A DNA stretch of 64,000 bases, taken from Saccharopolyspora gregorii. Lineage in GTDB: Bacteria; Actinomycetota; Actinomycetes; Mycobacteriales; Pseudonocardiaceae. A program made the translations under genes and the position numbers. The stretch covers positions 6,200,001-6,264,000 of the forward strand of contig NZ_CP059556.1 of NCBI RefSeq assembly GCF_024734405.1. Direction: 5' to 3'. This document shows positions 8,244-17,073 of the stretch, piece by piece. The number at the start of each line of letters is the position of its first letter. Position 1 is the first letter of the stretch. Under the pieces are notes generated by a model. The model was not told where the DNA came from. It made no database searches and saw nothing but the letters and a program-made list of their open reading frames with translations.

Positions 8244-8813
8244 CTACCAGGATTCGACGACCGGCAGCGCGGCGAGCAGCCCGCCGGTGCCGCTGAGCGG
8301 CAGCGGCGGCGGCGGACCGTCGGTGTGGGCGGCGACGACCTCGACCCAGCCGGGGTGGTCGTCGGTGAGCGCGACGGTCGTCGGCGCGTGCCTGGTGCCG
8401 CGTTCGGACGGCGCGTACTCCCAGTACCCGGTCTCGCCGGTGCCCGCCCACGGCACGAACACCCAGCCGTCGCGGCTGGTCAGCAGCCGGTGCACGTCGT
8501 CCTCGAAGGCGAACCCCTCGGCTCGGGAGGACAGCTCGCCGCGGTCCAGCGCCCGCAGCCACCACGGGGCGGGCAGCCTGCTCGCCGAGCCGTGCAGCTT
8601 GCGGTAGAGGTCGAGGACCTTCTGCTCCGCGGCGGTGTGGATCCAGCTCCGGCGCAGCGAGGCGGGAGCGGCGGCTTCGGCCACCACGGGGTGCGCCTCC
8701 GTGGCCAGCGACCACTCCAGCCGGGGAACCGGTTCGAGGAGCACGTCGGTCTGGTCGCGCCGGGAGCGCGGCGGGTCGCGCCGCTCCGGCGAGCACTCGG
8801 TCGAATGCACCAT
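8244..8813 (-). CDS. conserved-looking protein of unknown function
   Basis: A 189-residue soluble protein that I do not recognise. It is rich in Trp and acidic residues (PWWLRALDRGELSSR, GWVFVPWAGTGETGYWEY) and has no signal peptide or membrane helix. The ATG is supported by AGAGGTGG a few bases upstream, and codon use is typical of the window. It lies 37 bases upstream of trmB on the same strand. A 20-base hairpin sits in its leader. TGYWEYAPSERGT and DDHPGWVEVVA suggest a compact alpha/beta domain, but no family can be named. Confidence 0.7.
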   Translation of the reverse strand: MVHSTECSPERRDPPRSRRDQTDVLLEPVPRLEWSLATEAHPVVAEAAAPASLRRSWIHTAAEQKVLDLYRKLHGSASRLPAPWWLRALDRGELSSRAEGFAFEDDVHRLLTSRDGWVFVPWAGTGETGYWEYAPSERGTRHAPTTVALTDDHPGWVEVVAAHTDGPPPPLPLSGTGGLLAALPVVESW

Positions 8814-8844
8814 GGCCCACCTCTCTGCTGTTGGGGGAAGCACG

Positions 8845-8864
8845 CGGACCGCTGTGGCGGTCCG
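8845..8864. promoter_or_regulatory. inverted repeat in the 5' leader of the 8244-8813 gene
   Basis: An 8-bp perfect inverted repeat (cggaccgc, four-base loop, gcggtccg) lies 32 bases upstream of the gene's ATG, between it and the divergent stress-protein gene. It could be a leader hairpin or a repressor site. The rest of 8865-9036 shows no gene. Confidence 0.35.
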
Positions 8865-9036
8865 ACGTGGCGCATGCACCTCAGCGACGTTGGTGTGGAG
8901 GCACGCGTCCTGCCTTATCCATTACCACAGGCAGACGATCATGTGAAGTTTCCACCACGAGTTGTGAACCATCGCATATCGGACTCGTTCGAGTGGTCGA
9001 GTCGACAGCGGGGCCGGAAGGCGGTGCAGTGGAGAC

Positions 9037-9501
9037 GTGGAACGCACCGTGCAACAGGTCGAGGTGGACGGCGGGGTCGCCGTCGGCCTCGACGGGTCGC
9101 CGTCCTCGCTGCGCGCGCTGGACGTGGCCGCGCACGAGGCGGAGCTGCGCTCGGCGGTGCTGCACGTGGTGCGGGCGTGGAGCATGCGCACGGCGCCGCG
9201 GCCCGCGGACTGCCCGCCGGGGGCGGTGCCGAGCATGGACGCCTACCAGCGATCGGTGGACGAGTCGGCGGAGCGGATCGTGCGGGACCGGCTGGGCGCG
9301 GAGCCCCGGATCCCGGTGCAGCGGCACATCGCGCACTCCCCGTCACCGCAGGCGCTGCTGTCGGCTTCCCGCGGCGCGGACCTGCTGGTGGTGGGCCACC
9401 GCGGTCGCGGCGGCTTCGCCGGCCTGCTCCTCGGCTCGGTCGCCGAGCAGTGCGTCCGCCACGCGGCCTGCCCGGTCCTGGTGGTCCGGCCGGCCATCTG
9501 A
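9037..9501 (+). CDS. universal stress protein, single UspA domain
   Basis: A 154-residue UspA-fold protein. The N-terminal strand VAVGLDGSPSSLRALDVA and the C-terminal nucleotide motif GHRGRGGFAGLLLGSVAEQ (G-x2-G-x9-G-S) predict an ATP-binding Usp. The protein ends in the usual CPVLVVRP strand. The GTG start used here has GGAG very close, so a start a few codons away is possible. Stress-protein genes of this type are often induced by hypoxia or dormancy in actinobacteria; nothing in this sequence proves that here. Confidence 0.85.
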   Translation: MERTVQQVEVDGGVAVGLDGSPSSLRALDVAAHEAELRSAVLHVVRAWSMRTAPRPADCPPGAVPSMDAYQRSVDESAERIVRDRLGAEPRIPVQRHIAHSPSPQALLSASRGADLLVVGHRGRGGFAGLLLGSVAEQCVRHAACPVLVVRPAI

Positions 9502-9949
9502 CGAAGTCCTCCGGCACTTGCCGCGCGCGGACGGCGCCTCCCGCGCGGAGGCGGTGGCGGACGCGGCGAAGGCGCGGCGGGACGGACCAAGATCAACGGG
9601 GAAAAGCACAGGGCCCGGGCCATCCCCCGAATGACAGCCCGGGCCCTCCCCCGTCCCGACCGCCGGCGCCCCCGAGCGCTGGTGCAGTCGGTCGATTCTG
9701 TTGTGCCGCACGGTCTTCGCGCCTCGCGAGCGCTGGACCGCCCCGGAGGTGTCGAGCCGGGCCCGGCACCTTGGTCCCTGATCCGCCGCGGTCGGGTTCC
9801 GATGCCCCGGAGGACGGCCGATGGTGCGGCCGAAGCGGTTTCCGGTCGGAACTGCGATCACGGCTCGATCTTGCCGAGATCTTATCTTCCGGCGTGATCA
9901 GCCTCTCGGGCGGGCCGGGTAACGCCGTGGCGTCCGCCGCATCCGCCGC
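9502..9949. other. intergenic region without a gene
   Basis: About 450 bases between the convergent stress-protein and ABC-2 permease genes. Open frames here lack ribosome binding sites and recognisable protein character. The region holds the terminator at 9610-9647 and, near 9867-9890, a less GC-rich stretch with GATCT/AGATC inverted repeats of unknown meaning. Confidence 0.5.
9610..9647. terminator. intrinsic terminator downstream of the stress-protein gene
   Basis: A perfect 11-bp inverted repeat, AGGGCCCGGGC at 9610-9620 pairing with 9637-9647, with a 16-base loop. It lies about 110 bases past the stress-protein stop and between convergent genes. Confidence 0.6.
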
Positions 9950-10675
9950 TCAGGCGTCTCGGCGCTGCACCGCGAAGATCGCCGCGCCGAGCGAGACCAC
10001 CGCGAACGCCGCGAAGTACGCCAGCGAGGCCCACGGTCCCAGCGGCACCGAGCTCGGGTCGTCGAAGGTCGTCAGGAAGCGGCTGCCGACGTTGAACGGC
10101 ATCCACTGCACCAGGTCGGAACCGATGTTGGGGATCAGTGCGATGAGCGATTCGCCGAGCAGCACCCACACGATCAGCAGCGTCACCGCGCCCGCGGTCT
10201 GCCGCAGCAGCGTCCCGACGCCGAGGGCGAGCACGGCGGTCACCGCGAACACCGGACCGGCGCCCGCGACCTCGCGGATCCGGTCGGCGCTGTCCAGCGC
10301 CAGTTCGGGCCCGGGGGCGAGCAGCTGGGCGAGCCCCCAGGAACCGAAACCGGCCAGCTCGCCCAGCACGAAGCCGGTGACGCCGACGACGGCGGCCTTC
10401 GACAGCAGCACCGAGGCCCGGTCGGGCACGGCCTGGAACGTGGCGCGGATGGTGCCGAAGCGGTATTCGGTGGTGATCGCCAGCACGGCCATCACGAGCA
10501 CGACCATCAGCCCGAACTGGTGGCCGGACATGGCCCCGCTGACGGAGAGTCCCTCGTCGGCGGAGGCGGCCATGGCACCGGTGAAGGCGATGGGCAGCCC
10601 GACGGCGAGCGCCGCGCACCACCAGGGCGACCGGGTGGAGAACAGCTTGGTGCGTTCCACGGCGAACAGCGTCAT
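9950..10675 (-). CDS. ABC-2 type exporter permease
   Basis: A 241-residue integral membrane protein with about six hydrophobic helices (for example SPWWCAALAVGLPIAFTGA, FGLMVVLVMAVLAITTEY, AGAVTLLIVWVLLGESLIA, SLAYFAAFAVVSLGAAIFA). Its N-terminus AVERTKLFSTRSPWW is typical of actinobacterial ABC-2 permeases that follow a drug-type ABC ATPase. The ATG overlaps the ATPase stop (ATGA), so the two are translationally coupled. Substrate unknown; candidates are antimicrobials or lipids. Confidence 0.85.
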   Translation of the reverse strand: MTLFAVERTKLFSTRSPWWCAALAVGLPIAFTGAMAASADEGLSVSGAMSGHQFGLMVVLVMAVLAITTEYRFGTIRATFQAVPDRASVLLSKAAVVGVTGFVLGELAGFGSWGLAQLLAPGPELALDSADRIREVAGAGPVFAVTAVLALGVGTLLRQTAGAVTLLIVWVLLGESLIALIPNIGSDLVQWMPFNVGSRFLTTFDDPSSVPLGPWASLAYFAAFAVVSLGAAIFAVQRRDA

Positions 10676-11622
10676 CGGGCGTCCCTCCCAGCGGTGGCGA
10701 GCGCGTCGCCGAAATCGGTCTGGTATTCCACGGCGTCCCCGGTGATCTGCATGAACGCCTCTTCGAGCGAGCCGCGCTGCGGGGACAGCTCGTGCAGCAC
10801 GACGCCGTGCCTGGCGGCGATCTCGCCGACCCGGTCGCTCTCGGCGCCGGTGACGACGATCGTGTCGGGCGTCGTCGGGTCGGCGGGCTTCGCGAGGACG
10901 CCGTCGGCGGTGAGCAGGTCGCGCAGCCGCGCGGCCTGCGGGGAGCGGACGGTCAGCGAGGTGAGCCCGGCGCCCGCGACGAACTCGTCGGTGCTGCACT
11001 GGGCGATCAGCTCGCCCTTGCCGACCACGACGAGCTGCTCGGCGGTCAGCGACATCTCGGTGAGCAGGTGGCTGGAGACGAACACGGTGCGGCCCTCGTC
11101 GGCGAGCCTGCGCATGAAGCGGCGGATCCAGTGGATGCCTTCGGGGTCGAGCCCGTTGACCGGCTCGTCGAACAGCAGGATCTTCGGGTCGCCGAGCAGG
11201 GCGGCGGCGATGCCGAGCCGCTGCGACATGCCGAGGGAGAACCCGCCGGCGCGCTTCCCCGCGACCTCGCCGAGCCCGACCATGTCGAGGACCTCGTCGA
11301 CGCGGCTGACCGGGATCCGGTTGGACCGGGCGAGCCAGCGCAGGTGGGCGTGCGCGGAACGGTTCGGGTGCACCCACTTGGCGTCGATGAGCGCGCCGAC
11401 GGTGCGCAGCGGTTCGCGCAGCTCGCGGTACTGCTTGCCGTCGACGCGCACGGTGCCCGAGGTCGGCCGGTCCAGGCCGAGGATCATGCGCATCGTGGTG
11501 GACTTGCCCGCGCCGTTGGGGCCGAGGAAGCCGGTGACGGTGCCGGGTCGCGCGGTGAACGACAGGTCGTTGACCGCGACCTTCGATCCGTACCGCTTGG
11601 TGAGGCCTTCCGCCTCGATCAT
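10672..11622 (-). CDS. ABC transporter ATP-binding protein (drug-exporter type)
   Basis: A 316-residue ATPase with all motifs intact: Walker A GPNGAGKST near residue 38, signature LGMSQRLGIA, Walker B ILLFDEPVNGLDPEG and the H-loop VSSHLLTEM. After about residue 215 a C-terminal extension is present, as in the bacitracin/daunorubicin-resistance ATPases (BcrA/DrrA type). The ATG at 11622 has GGAGGTCACC directly upstream. It energises the permease encoded immediately downstream. The contrast with the motif-less ATPase at 6529 is useful: this copy has every catalytic residue. Confidence 0.92.
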   Translation of the reverse strand: MIEAEGLTKRYGSKVAVNDLSFTARPGTVTGFLGPNGAGKSTTMRMILGLDRPTSGTVRVDGKQYRELREPLRTVGALIDAKWVHPNRSAHAHLRWLARSNRIPVSRVDEVLDMVGLGEVAGKRAGGFSLGMSQRLGIAAALLGDPKILLFDEPVNGLDPEGIHWIRRFMRRLADEGRTVFVSSHLLTEMSLTAEQLVVVGKGELIAQCSTDEFVAGAGLTSLTVRSPQAARLRDLLTADGVLAKPADPTTPDTIVVTGAESDRVGEIAARHGVVLHELSPQRGSLEEAFMQITGDAVEYQTDFGDALATAGRDAR

Positions 11623-11805
11623 GGTGACCTCCGAGTGCTGGGCGCGCCTCGGCGGTGGTCCGGGCGCCGAGGTGAACTCTGCCCGGTGCGGCGGGTCCGG
11701 CACCTCGGTCGTCCGGCCACGGCGGCTGAGCCGTTCGGCCCGTTCCGGCAGGTGCTCGCGTAGTTCTTGCGTACTACCCGCGGGCCGTTCGACCAGCCGT
11801 CGCGA

Positions 11806-12606
11806 TCAGGGGAACCAGCGGGCGAGCGCGGCGACCACGCCGTCCTCGGTGACGGGTCCGGTGACCTCGGTGGCGGCGGCGCGCACCTCGTCGGGGGCCT
11901 GGCCCATCGCGACGCTGTGCGCGGCCCAGCGCAGCATCTGCACGTCGTTGGTGCCGTCACCGGCCGCGAAGGTGTCCTCGGTGGACACTCCGAGCTCGGT
12001 GCGCAGCTTCTCCAGCGCGGCGCCCTTGGTGACGCCGGCGGGCACCACCGTCACCCACGGCTCGTAGTGGTCGATGGTGGTGGTGCAGCCGGGGAGCTCG
12101 GCGTCGGCGAGCGCGTCGAAGACCTCCTGCGGCGCGTGGTCCTCCCAGTTCGCGATGAGCCGCGGCACGGGTGCCGAGACCAGTTCGTCGAGGGAGGCGA
12201 GCCGCTGCGGCCCGTGCAGCTGGTACTCGCGGAACAGGCTGGTGACGAGGCTGCCGGTGCCGACCTGCTCGACGGCGTAGGACGCCCCGGGCAGCAGCGG
12301 CGCGAGGCGCGCGTGCACCGGAGCGGGGTCGAACGTCTCCACGGCCAGCGCGTCGCCGGTGGCGGCGTCGAGCAGCACCGCGCCGTTGGAGCACAGCGCG
12401 ACCCCACCGGTGAGGCCGAGTTCGCGCAGCACCGGCACCGTGCCGAGCATGCTGCGCCCGGTGGCGATCACGACGTGCGCGCCCGCGGCCGCGGCGCGGC
12501 GGACCGCGTCCCGCACCGGTGGCGAGATGGTCTGCGCGTCGGGGTCGAGCAGCGTTCCGTCCACGTCGAGCGCGACGAGCCTGGGCTTCCATGCGGGATC
12601 GGGCAC
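11806..12606 (-). CDS. Cof-type HAD-IIB phosphatase
   Basis: A 266-residue HAD hydrolase. Motif I is VALDVDGTLLD (about residues 10-20) with the two catalytic Asp residues. Motif II is VIATGRS. The Lys of VTKGAALEKL and motif IV GDGTNDVQMLRWA complete the active site. The large cap inserted between motifs II and III marks subfamily IIB (Cof/YidA), which dephosphorylates sugar phosphates or related metabolites. The GTG at 12606 gives the shortest N-terminus before motif I. A longer frame upstream runs into Arg-rich sequence and is less likely. Confidence 0.85.
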   Translation of the reverse strand: MPDPAWKPRLVALDVDGTLLDPDAQTISPPVRDAVRRAAAAGAHVVIATGRSMLGTVPVLRELGLTGGVALCSNGAVLLDAATGDALAVETFDPAPVHARLAPLLPGASYAVEQVGTGSLVTSLFREYQLHGPQRLASLDELVSAPVPRLIANWEDHAPQEVFDALADAELPGCTTTIDHYEPWVTVVPAGVTKGAALEKLRTELGVSTEDTFAAGDGTNDVQMLRWAAHSVAMGQAPDEVRAAATEVTGPVTEDGVVAALARWFP

Positions 12607-12702
12607 GCCGCCCAGGCTAGCCGTCCACCAGCGCGAACGGACCGACCCGGCGGGCGGCCGCGCACCGCGCCCGGATCTCACGCGGCCGCGCAAGGCGGGG
12701 CC

Positions 12703-13359
12703 TCAGCGTTCGCCGAGGCGGACCAGGCCGGTCTCGTAGGCGACGATCACCGCCTGCACCCGGTCCCGGACGCCGAGCTTCGCCAGCACCCGGCCGACGT
12801 GGGTCTTCACGGTGGCTTCGGAGACGTGCAAGGTCGCGGCCAGCTCCTGGTTGTTGAGCCCCTTGCCCACCAACGCCAGCACTTCGCGCTCCCGCTCGGT
12901 CAGCACGTCGAGGGCGGCGCGGTCCCGGGCGCCGGCGGTGGAGGTGTCCAGGAACCGCTCCAGCAGCCGCCGGGTGACGCTGGGCGCGACGACCGCGTCG
13001 CCGACCGCGACGGACCGCACCGCCGCGACCAGGCCGCTCGGCTGGATGTCCTTGAGCAGGAATCCGCTCGCGCCACCGCGGAGCGCGGCCAGGGAGTACT
13101 CGTCCAGGTCGAACGTGGTGAGCACCAGGACCTTCGCGTCGCAGTCGGCGGTGATCAGCCGGGTCGCCTCGATGCCGTCCAGCACCGGCATCCGCACGTC
13201 CATCAGCACCACGTCCGGGTCGAGCCGCCGGGCGAGCCGCACGGCCTCCGCACCGTCCCCGGCATCGCCCACGACCTCGATGTCCTCGTGCGCGTCGAGC
13301 ACCATGCGGAACCCCATGCGCATCAGTTCCTGGTCGTCGACGAGCAGCACCCGGATCAT
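12703..13359 (-). CDS. NarL/FixJ-type response regulator
   Basis: A 218-residue response regulator. The receiver has DDQE near residues 9-12, the phospho-acceptor Asp in DVVLMDVRMPVLDG (about 54), the Thr of LVLTTFD and FLLKDIQ. The LuxR-type domain runs from LTEREREVLALVGKGLNNQE to VSEATVKTHVGRVLAK. It belongs to the same family as the regulator at 3934. Its likely kinase is the HisKA_3 protein at 15212-16477, separated from it by a glycosyltransferase gene on the same strand. A perfect palindrome lies 32 bases upstream and could be an autoregulatory site. Confidence 0.9.
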   Translation of the reverse strand: MIRVLLVDDQELMRMGFRMVLDAHEDIEVVGDAGDGAEAVRLARRLDPDVVLMDVRMPVLDGIEATRLITADCDAKVLVLTTFDLDEYSLAALRGGASGFLLKDIQPSGLVAAVRSVAVGDAVVAPSVTRRLLERFLDTSTAGARDRAALDVLTEREREVLALVGKGLNNQELAATLHVSEATVKTHVGRVLAKLGVRDRVQAVIVAYETGLVRLGER

Positions 13360-13390
13360 GGCCACCCACCCTAAGCGCCCGGAGGGCGCG

Positions 13391-13404
13391 GGGAACCGGT
13401 TCCC
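13391..13404. promoter_or_regulatory. palindrome upstream of the response regulator gene
   Basis: GGGAACCGGTTCCC is a perfect 14-bp palindrome without a loop, 32 bases before the regulator ATG and between it and the glycosyltransferase stop. It is compatible with a dimeric regulator site. GC-rich chance occurrence cannot be excluded. Confidence 0.3.
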
Positions 13405-13434
13405 GGATGATCTCCGTGACAACCCTCGCGGGCC

Positions 13435-14967
13435 CTACCCGTCCGCGGCGACCGCGGGCGGCGCGCCGGACGGCGTCCCGTCGTGCCGGAGCCCGATGTG
13501 CCACAGGTCGCGCCAGAGCAGCTCCCACGGCCGCCGGGGCTCCGACACCACCCACACGGGAGTGCCCTCGTACAGCGACGGCAGGCCGGTGCGCACCGTG
13601 TCCACCCGCCGCACGGAACCGAAGTGGCGCAGGAGGAAGTCCCGCCGTCCGCCCACGTAGATCGCGCTCCGGACGTGCTCGGCGGGCCTGCCGAACGCCC
13701 AGTACCCCCGGCTCGCGCTGTGGACCTCGGTGCGGCCGTAGTGGTGCACCGCGCTCGCCACCCAGTAGTCCTCGGCGATCACCGGTGCCGCGTGCTCGCG
13801 GGCGTTGCGCTCGACGATCGCGGTGAGCTCCGGCCAGCCCACGCTGCCGGTGCCCACCAGGTCGAACCGCGGGATCAGCCCGACCGGCAGCACCGGCAAC
13901 GTCGCCACGACCGCGACCAGCGCGGAGACCGCGTACAGCCGCGCGGAGAACCACCGCGCCCGGAGCTGCACGGCACCGACCGCGAACAGCAGCCCGTACG
14001 CGCCCGCCAAGTAGTACGGCCGCGATTCCGTCAGCGCCACCAGCACGGCCACCCCGAGGACCGTCCAGCCGAGGAAGCGGTACGGCCGCAGCTCCGGCGC
14101 GCGCAGCAGCCGCCAGCAGCCGAAGCACACCAGCACTCCGCCGGGAATTCCCGCGCACAGCACCACGGCGGGCAGCAGGAGCACGCCGAAGGAGCTCTCC
14201 GCGGCGACGGCCTCGCCCATGCTCAGCTGCGGCCAGCCGTGGGTGGCCTGCCACCACAGCGTCGGCGCCGCGGTGAGCAGCGCGCCCGCCGCACCGGCCC
14301 ACAGCAGCGGGCGGCGCAGCAACGACCGCGGCCCGGTGCACAGCAGCACCAGCCACAGCACCAGCCACAGCACCGGGATCAGCAGCTTGACCTGCATCGC
14401 CAGGGCCGTGCAGGCGCAGGCCGCGAGCAGCAGCCGGTCCTGCCGCACGCCCTGCTCGCGCAGCCGCACCCAGCGGACCAGCGGCCACAGCACCGCGGTC
14501 CACAGCACCGGGTCGAAGGAGACGGTGGCGAGCATGTGCCCGCCCCCCAGCGTCTGCCCGGCGACCGCCCAGGCCCCGCCCGCCAGCAGCTGCGCCCGGC
14601 GATCACCGCCGAGCTCCCGCGCGAGCAGGGCCGTCAGCACGACCCCGGCGCCGGCCGCGAGCGCAGGCAGCAGCCGCAGCGCGAGCAGCGAACCGGGGAA
14701 CGCGGTGTCGGCGAGCAGCGCGATCAGCGGCACCAGCGGGGGCTGGTCGACGTACCCCCAGTCCAGGTGGTGCCCGGCGGCGAGGAAGTACAGCTCGTCG
14801 GCGTAGATCCCGTAGCGGCCGCTGGTGAGCAGCAGCACCCCGGTCACGGCGGCGGCGATCAGCAGCAGCGGCCGGGTGGCGAGCGCGGGCAGCGCGGACG
14901 GCGCGGCGGCGGTACTCGGTGCGGGCGGGGGAACGAGGCGCGAACGCTCGTCGAGTGCGGGCGGCAT
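13435..14967 (-). CDS. GT39/ArnT-like membrane glycosyltransferase
   Basis: A 510-residue polytopic membrane protein with about ten helices. The first periplasmic loop carries GIYADELYFLAAGHHLDWGY and VDQPPLVPL, the DE plus DQPP signature of the dolichyl-phosphate-mannose/ArnT glycosyltransferase superfamily. A lipid-linked sugar would be transferred to an acceptor on the outer face of the membrane. A soluble C-terminal part (PVIAEDYWVASAVHHYG onward) follows the helices. The ATG at 14967 follows GGAAGTGG. It lies between the kinase and regulator genes of a two-component system, which hints at envelope-linked control. Confidence 0.83.
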   Translation of the reverse strand: MPPALDERSRLVPPPAPSTAAAPSALPALATRPLLLIAAAVTGVLLLTSGRYGIYADELYFLAAGHHLDWGYVDQPPLVPLIALLADTAFPGSLLALRLLPALAAGAGVVLTALLARELGGDRRAQLLAGGAWAVAGQTLGGGHMLATVSFDPVLWTAVLWPLVRWVRLREQGVRQDRLLLAACACTALAMQVKLLIPVLWLVLWLVLLCTGPRSLLRRPLLWAGAAGALLTAAPTLWWQATHGWPQLSMGEAVAAESSFGVLLLPAVVLCAGIPGGVLVCFGCWRLLRAPELRPYRFLGWTVLGVAVLVALTESRPYYLAGAYGLLFAVGAVQLRARWFSARLYAVSALVAVVATLPVLPVGLIPRFDLVGTGSVGWPELTAIVERNAREHAAPVIAEDYWVASAVHHYGRTEVHSASRGYWAFGRPAEHVRSAIYVGGRRDFLLRHFGSVRRVDTVRTGLPSLYEGTPVWVVSEPRRPWELLWRDLWHIGLRHDGTPSGAPPAVAADG

Positions 14968-15123
14968 GACCACTTCCCGGTTCGGGGCTCGGACCGGCCC
15001 AGACTCCGGCGCGGACCGCTGCACGCGCGTCCGCCTGAGCGTTGAACCCGGCACCGCCGCACGTCCCACCGGAGTAGGACGTCAGGTCATCCCGGCGACG
15101 CAGGGCGCCCGGCCGGCGGCCTG

Positions 15124-15153
15124 GGGGATTCGTCGACGAGTGGCCGAATCCCC
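15124..15153 (-). terminator. hairpin terminator after the sensor kinase
   Basis: A perfect 9-bp inverted repeat (GGGGATTCG, 15124-15132, with 15145-15153) and a 12-base loop, about 60 bases past the kinase stop. It suggests that kinase and glycosyltransferase are at least partly separate transcripts. Nothing else is seen in 14968-15211. Confidence 0.5.
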
Positions 15154-15211
15154 GGCGACGTGCCGACGGTCGGCCCGGTGGGACGTGCGGCGTTCGCGCC
15201 GGGTCCGTCGA

Positions 15212-16477
15212 TCAGTTCGGCGCAACCGCGTCGGAGCTCACCAGCGGCAGCACCGCGTGCACCCGCCAACCGCCCTCCGGCCGGGGTCCCGCGGTCAGCG
15301 CGCCGCCGTACAGCGCGGCCCGCTCGCGCATCCCGTCCAGCCCGTTCCCCTCGCCCGAGCCGGTTCCCGCGAGCGCGGCGGCCGAGCCCGACCCGTCGTC
15401 GCTGATCTCCAGCTCGACGACGCGGCCGTCGTTGTCTACCCGCACGACCGCCGCTCCGCCGCCGTGCTTGAGCACGTTCGTCAGCGCCTCCTGCGTGATC
15501 CGGTACACGGCGAGGCCGAGCCCCGTCGGCAGGCCCTCGACGTCCCCGGAGAGTTCGAGCCGGACCGGCAGGTCCGGGCGCCGCACCCGGTCGACCAGTT
15601 CGCGCAGGCTCACCGACCCGGGCGGCGGGGGCCAGGCCCCGCCCTCGGCCGGGTCGCGCAGCACCTCCAGCAGACCGCGCAGCTCGGCCAGCGCCGTCCG
15701 GCCCGTGTCGCCGATCGTGCGGGCCGCCCGCTCGGCCAGTTCGGGATCGGTGCGCAGCGCGTAGCTCGCCCCGTCGGCCTGCGCGATCATCACGCTGAGC
15801 GAGTGCGCGAGCACGTCGTGGATCTCGCGGGCGATGCGGTTGCGCTCCTCGGCGACGGCGAGGCGGGCACGCCGGTCCCGCTCGGATTCCGCGCGCCGCA
15901 GCCGGTCCTCGACCTCCCGCAGGTGCGCGCGACGGGCGGCGATGAACTCGCCGAGCGCCCAGACCAATGCGGTGAGCAGCAGGTGGACCAGCGTCGCGCC
16001 GACCACCGCGAGCTCCGGCCACCCGGACGGGAGCGGGCCGACGACCACCAGTCCGGTCGGCACGACCAGGTTGAACGCCACGGCCAGCACCGCCCCGGTC
16101 CACCGGTGCCCGGCCACGACCAGCCCGTACAGCACCAGGAACACCGCTACCTGCCCCGGGTTGACCAACGGCCGCAGCGCCAGGACCACGTGCGTCCCGA
16201 CCGCCCCGGCGAGGACTCCGGCCGCGGCGAGCAACGGGGCGCGGCGGCGCAACGCGACCGGCGCGCAGGCGAGCAGTTCGAGGTACGGGGGCAGTTCGCG
16301 CGGCCACAGGCCGTACGCGTCGGGTTCGGAGATCAGGAAAGCGACGAACAGCAGCGCCGCCGTCCACCCGTCCACGGCCGTCGGATGCGCCCGCGCCCAC
16401 GCGCTCCAGTTCCGCACCGGCCCAGCGTAGGCGCGGAGCACCGCCGGATCGTCATCCTCACGGCGGGTTCCCGTCAT
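15212..16477 (-). CDS. membrane sensor histidine kinase (HisKA_3 type)
   Basis: A 421-residue kinase. About five to six membrane helices (residues 35-190) are followed by a charged linker HLREVEDRLRRAESERDRR and the dimerisation helix EERNRIAREIHDVLAHSLSV with the phospho-acceptor His. The HATPase_c domain has QEALTNVLKHGG (N-box), ISDDGSGSAA and GLDGMRERAALYGG. The short membrane-only sensor resembles LiaS/DesK-like kinases that sense envelope stress. Its NarL-type partner is probably the regulator at 12703. Confidence 0.88.
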   Translation of the reverse strand: MTGTRREDDDPAVLRAYAGPVRNWSAWARAHPTAVDGWTAALLFVAFLISEPDAYGLWPRELPPYLELLACAPVALRRRAPLLAAAGVLAGAVGTHVVLALRPLVNPGQVAVFLVLYGLVVAGHRWTGAVLAVAFNLVVPTGLVVVGPLPSGWPELAVVGATLVHLLLTALVWALGEFIAARRAHLREVEDRLRRAESERDRRARLAVAEERNRIAREIHDVLAHSLSVMIAQADGASYALRTDPELAERAARTIGDTGRTALAELRGLLEVLRDPAEGGAWPPPPGSVSLRELVDRVRRPDLPVRLELSGDVEGLPTGLGLAVYRITQEALTNVLKHGGGAAVVRVDNDGRVVELEISDDGSGSAAALAGTGSGEGNGLDGMRERAALYGGALTAGPRPEGGWRVHAVLPLVSSDAVAPN

Positions 16478-16525
16478 ACCGGGGTCGTAGTCGAGCCCCC
16501 ACCCGGAGCGGGGTCCGCGGCCGGA

Positions 16526-16936
16526 TCAGCCGGCGCCCGCGCGGGGTTCCGCGTCGAAGTGCCCGCTGGCCCGGGCGCTGATCTCCTCCTGCAGCGCCTT
16601 CTCCCGCTGCTTGGTGCGCAGCCGGGCGAGCAGCCAGATCGTGATGCCGTGCGCCACCGCCAGCACCAGCAGCAGCACGCCGACCCGGGTGATCAGGGCG
16701 TGGAACGGATCGCCGCCGCCCATCCGGACGGTGGACAGCAGAGCCAGCACGCCGAGCGTCGCCAAGTGGAACAGCACCGTGATCAGCTGGTTCGCCGAGT
16801 CCGCGACCTTGCCGTCCGGGTAGACCGCGGCGAGGTACGTGGTGCCGCTGCGGCGCAGCAGCCACCCGTCGACGAACACCAGCACGGTGCCGATGACCAG
16901 GAATGCGAGGGTGTAGCCGGTTCCCACGGGTATCAC
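16526..16936 (-). CDS. unknown membrane protein with three helices
   Basis: A 136-residue protein, family not recognised. Helices lie at about residues 7-26, 50-70 and 83-107, and an Arg/Lys/Glu-rich tail (RLRTKQREKALQEEISARA) probably faces the cytoplasm. The GTG at 16936 is chosen because the frame above it is Arg/Cys-rich and unlike protein. It is divergent from the dynamin-like GTPase gene with about 140 bases between, and may share regulation with it. Confidence 0.65.
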   Translation of the reverse strand: MIPVGTGYTLAFLVIGTVLVFVDGWLLRRSGTTYLAAVYPDGKVADSANQLITVLFHLATLGVLALLSTVRMGGGDPFHALITRVGVLLLVLAVAHGITIWLLARLRTKQREKALQEEISARASGHFDAEPRAGAG

Positions 16937-17073
16937 CGAATTCCGCTGTCGAGTGCGTTGTGCGCATGTCCGTGCACTCGCCGGGTTCCCGGACAGATCG
17001 TCGGGCAAACCGATCTCGGCGCCGGATCGTGGCAGGATGGCCGCGATCACGGGCCGCGTCCAAGGAGGCAGGG

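Noticed and set aside
9631-9897. An 88-codon frame after the stress-protein gene.
   Set aside because: Starts inside the terminator hairpin, lacks a ribosome binding site and has no protein-like pattern.
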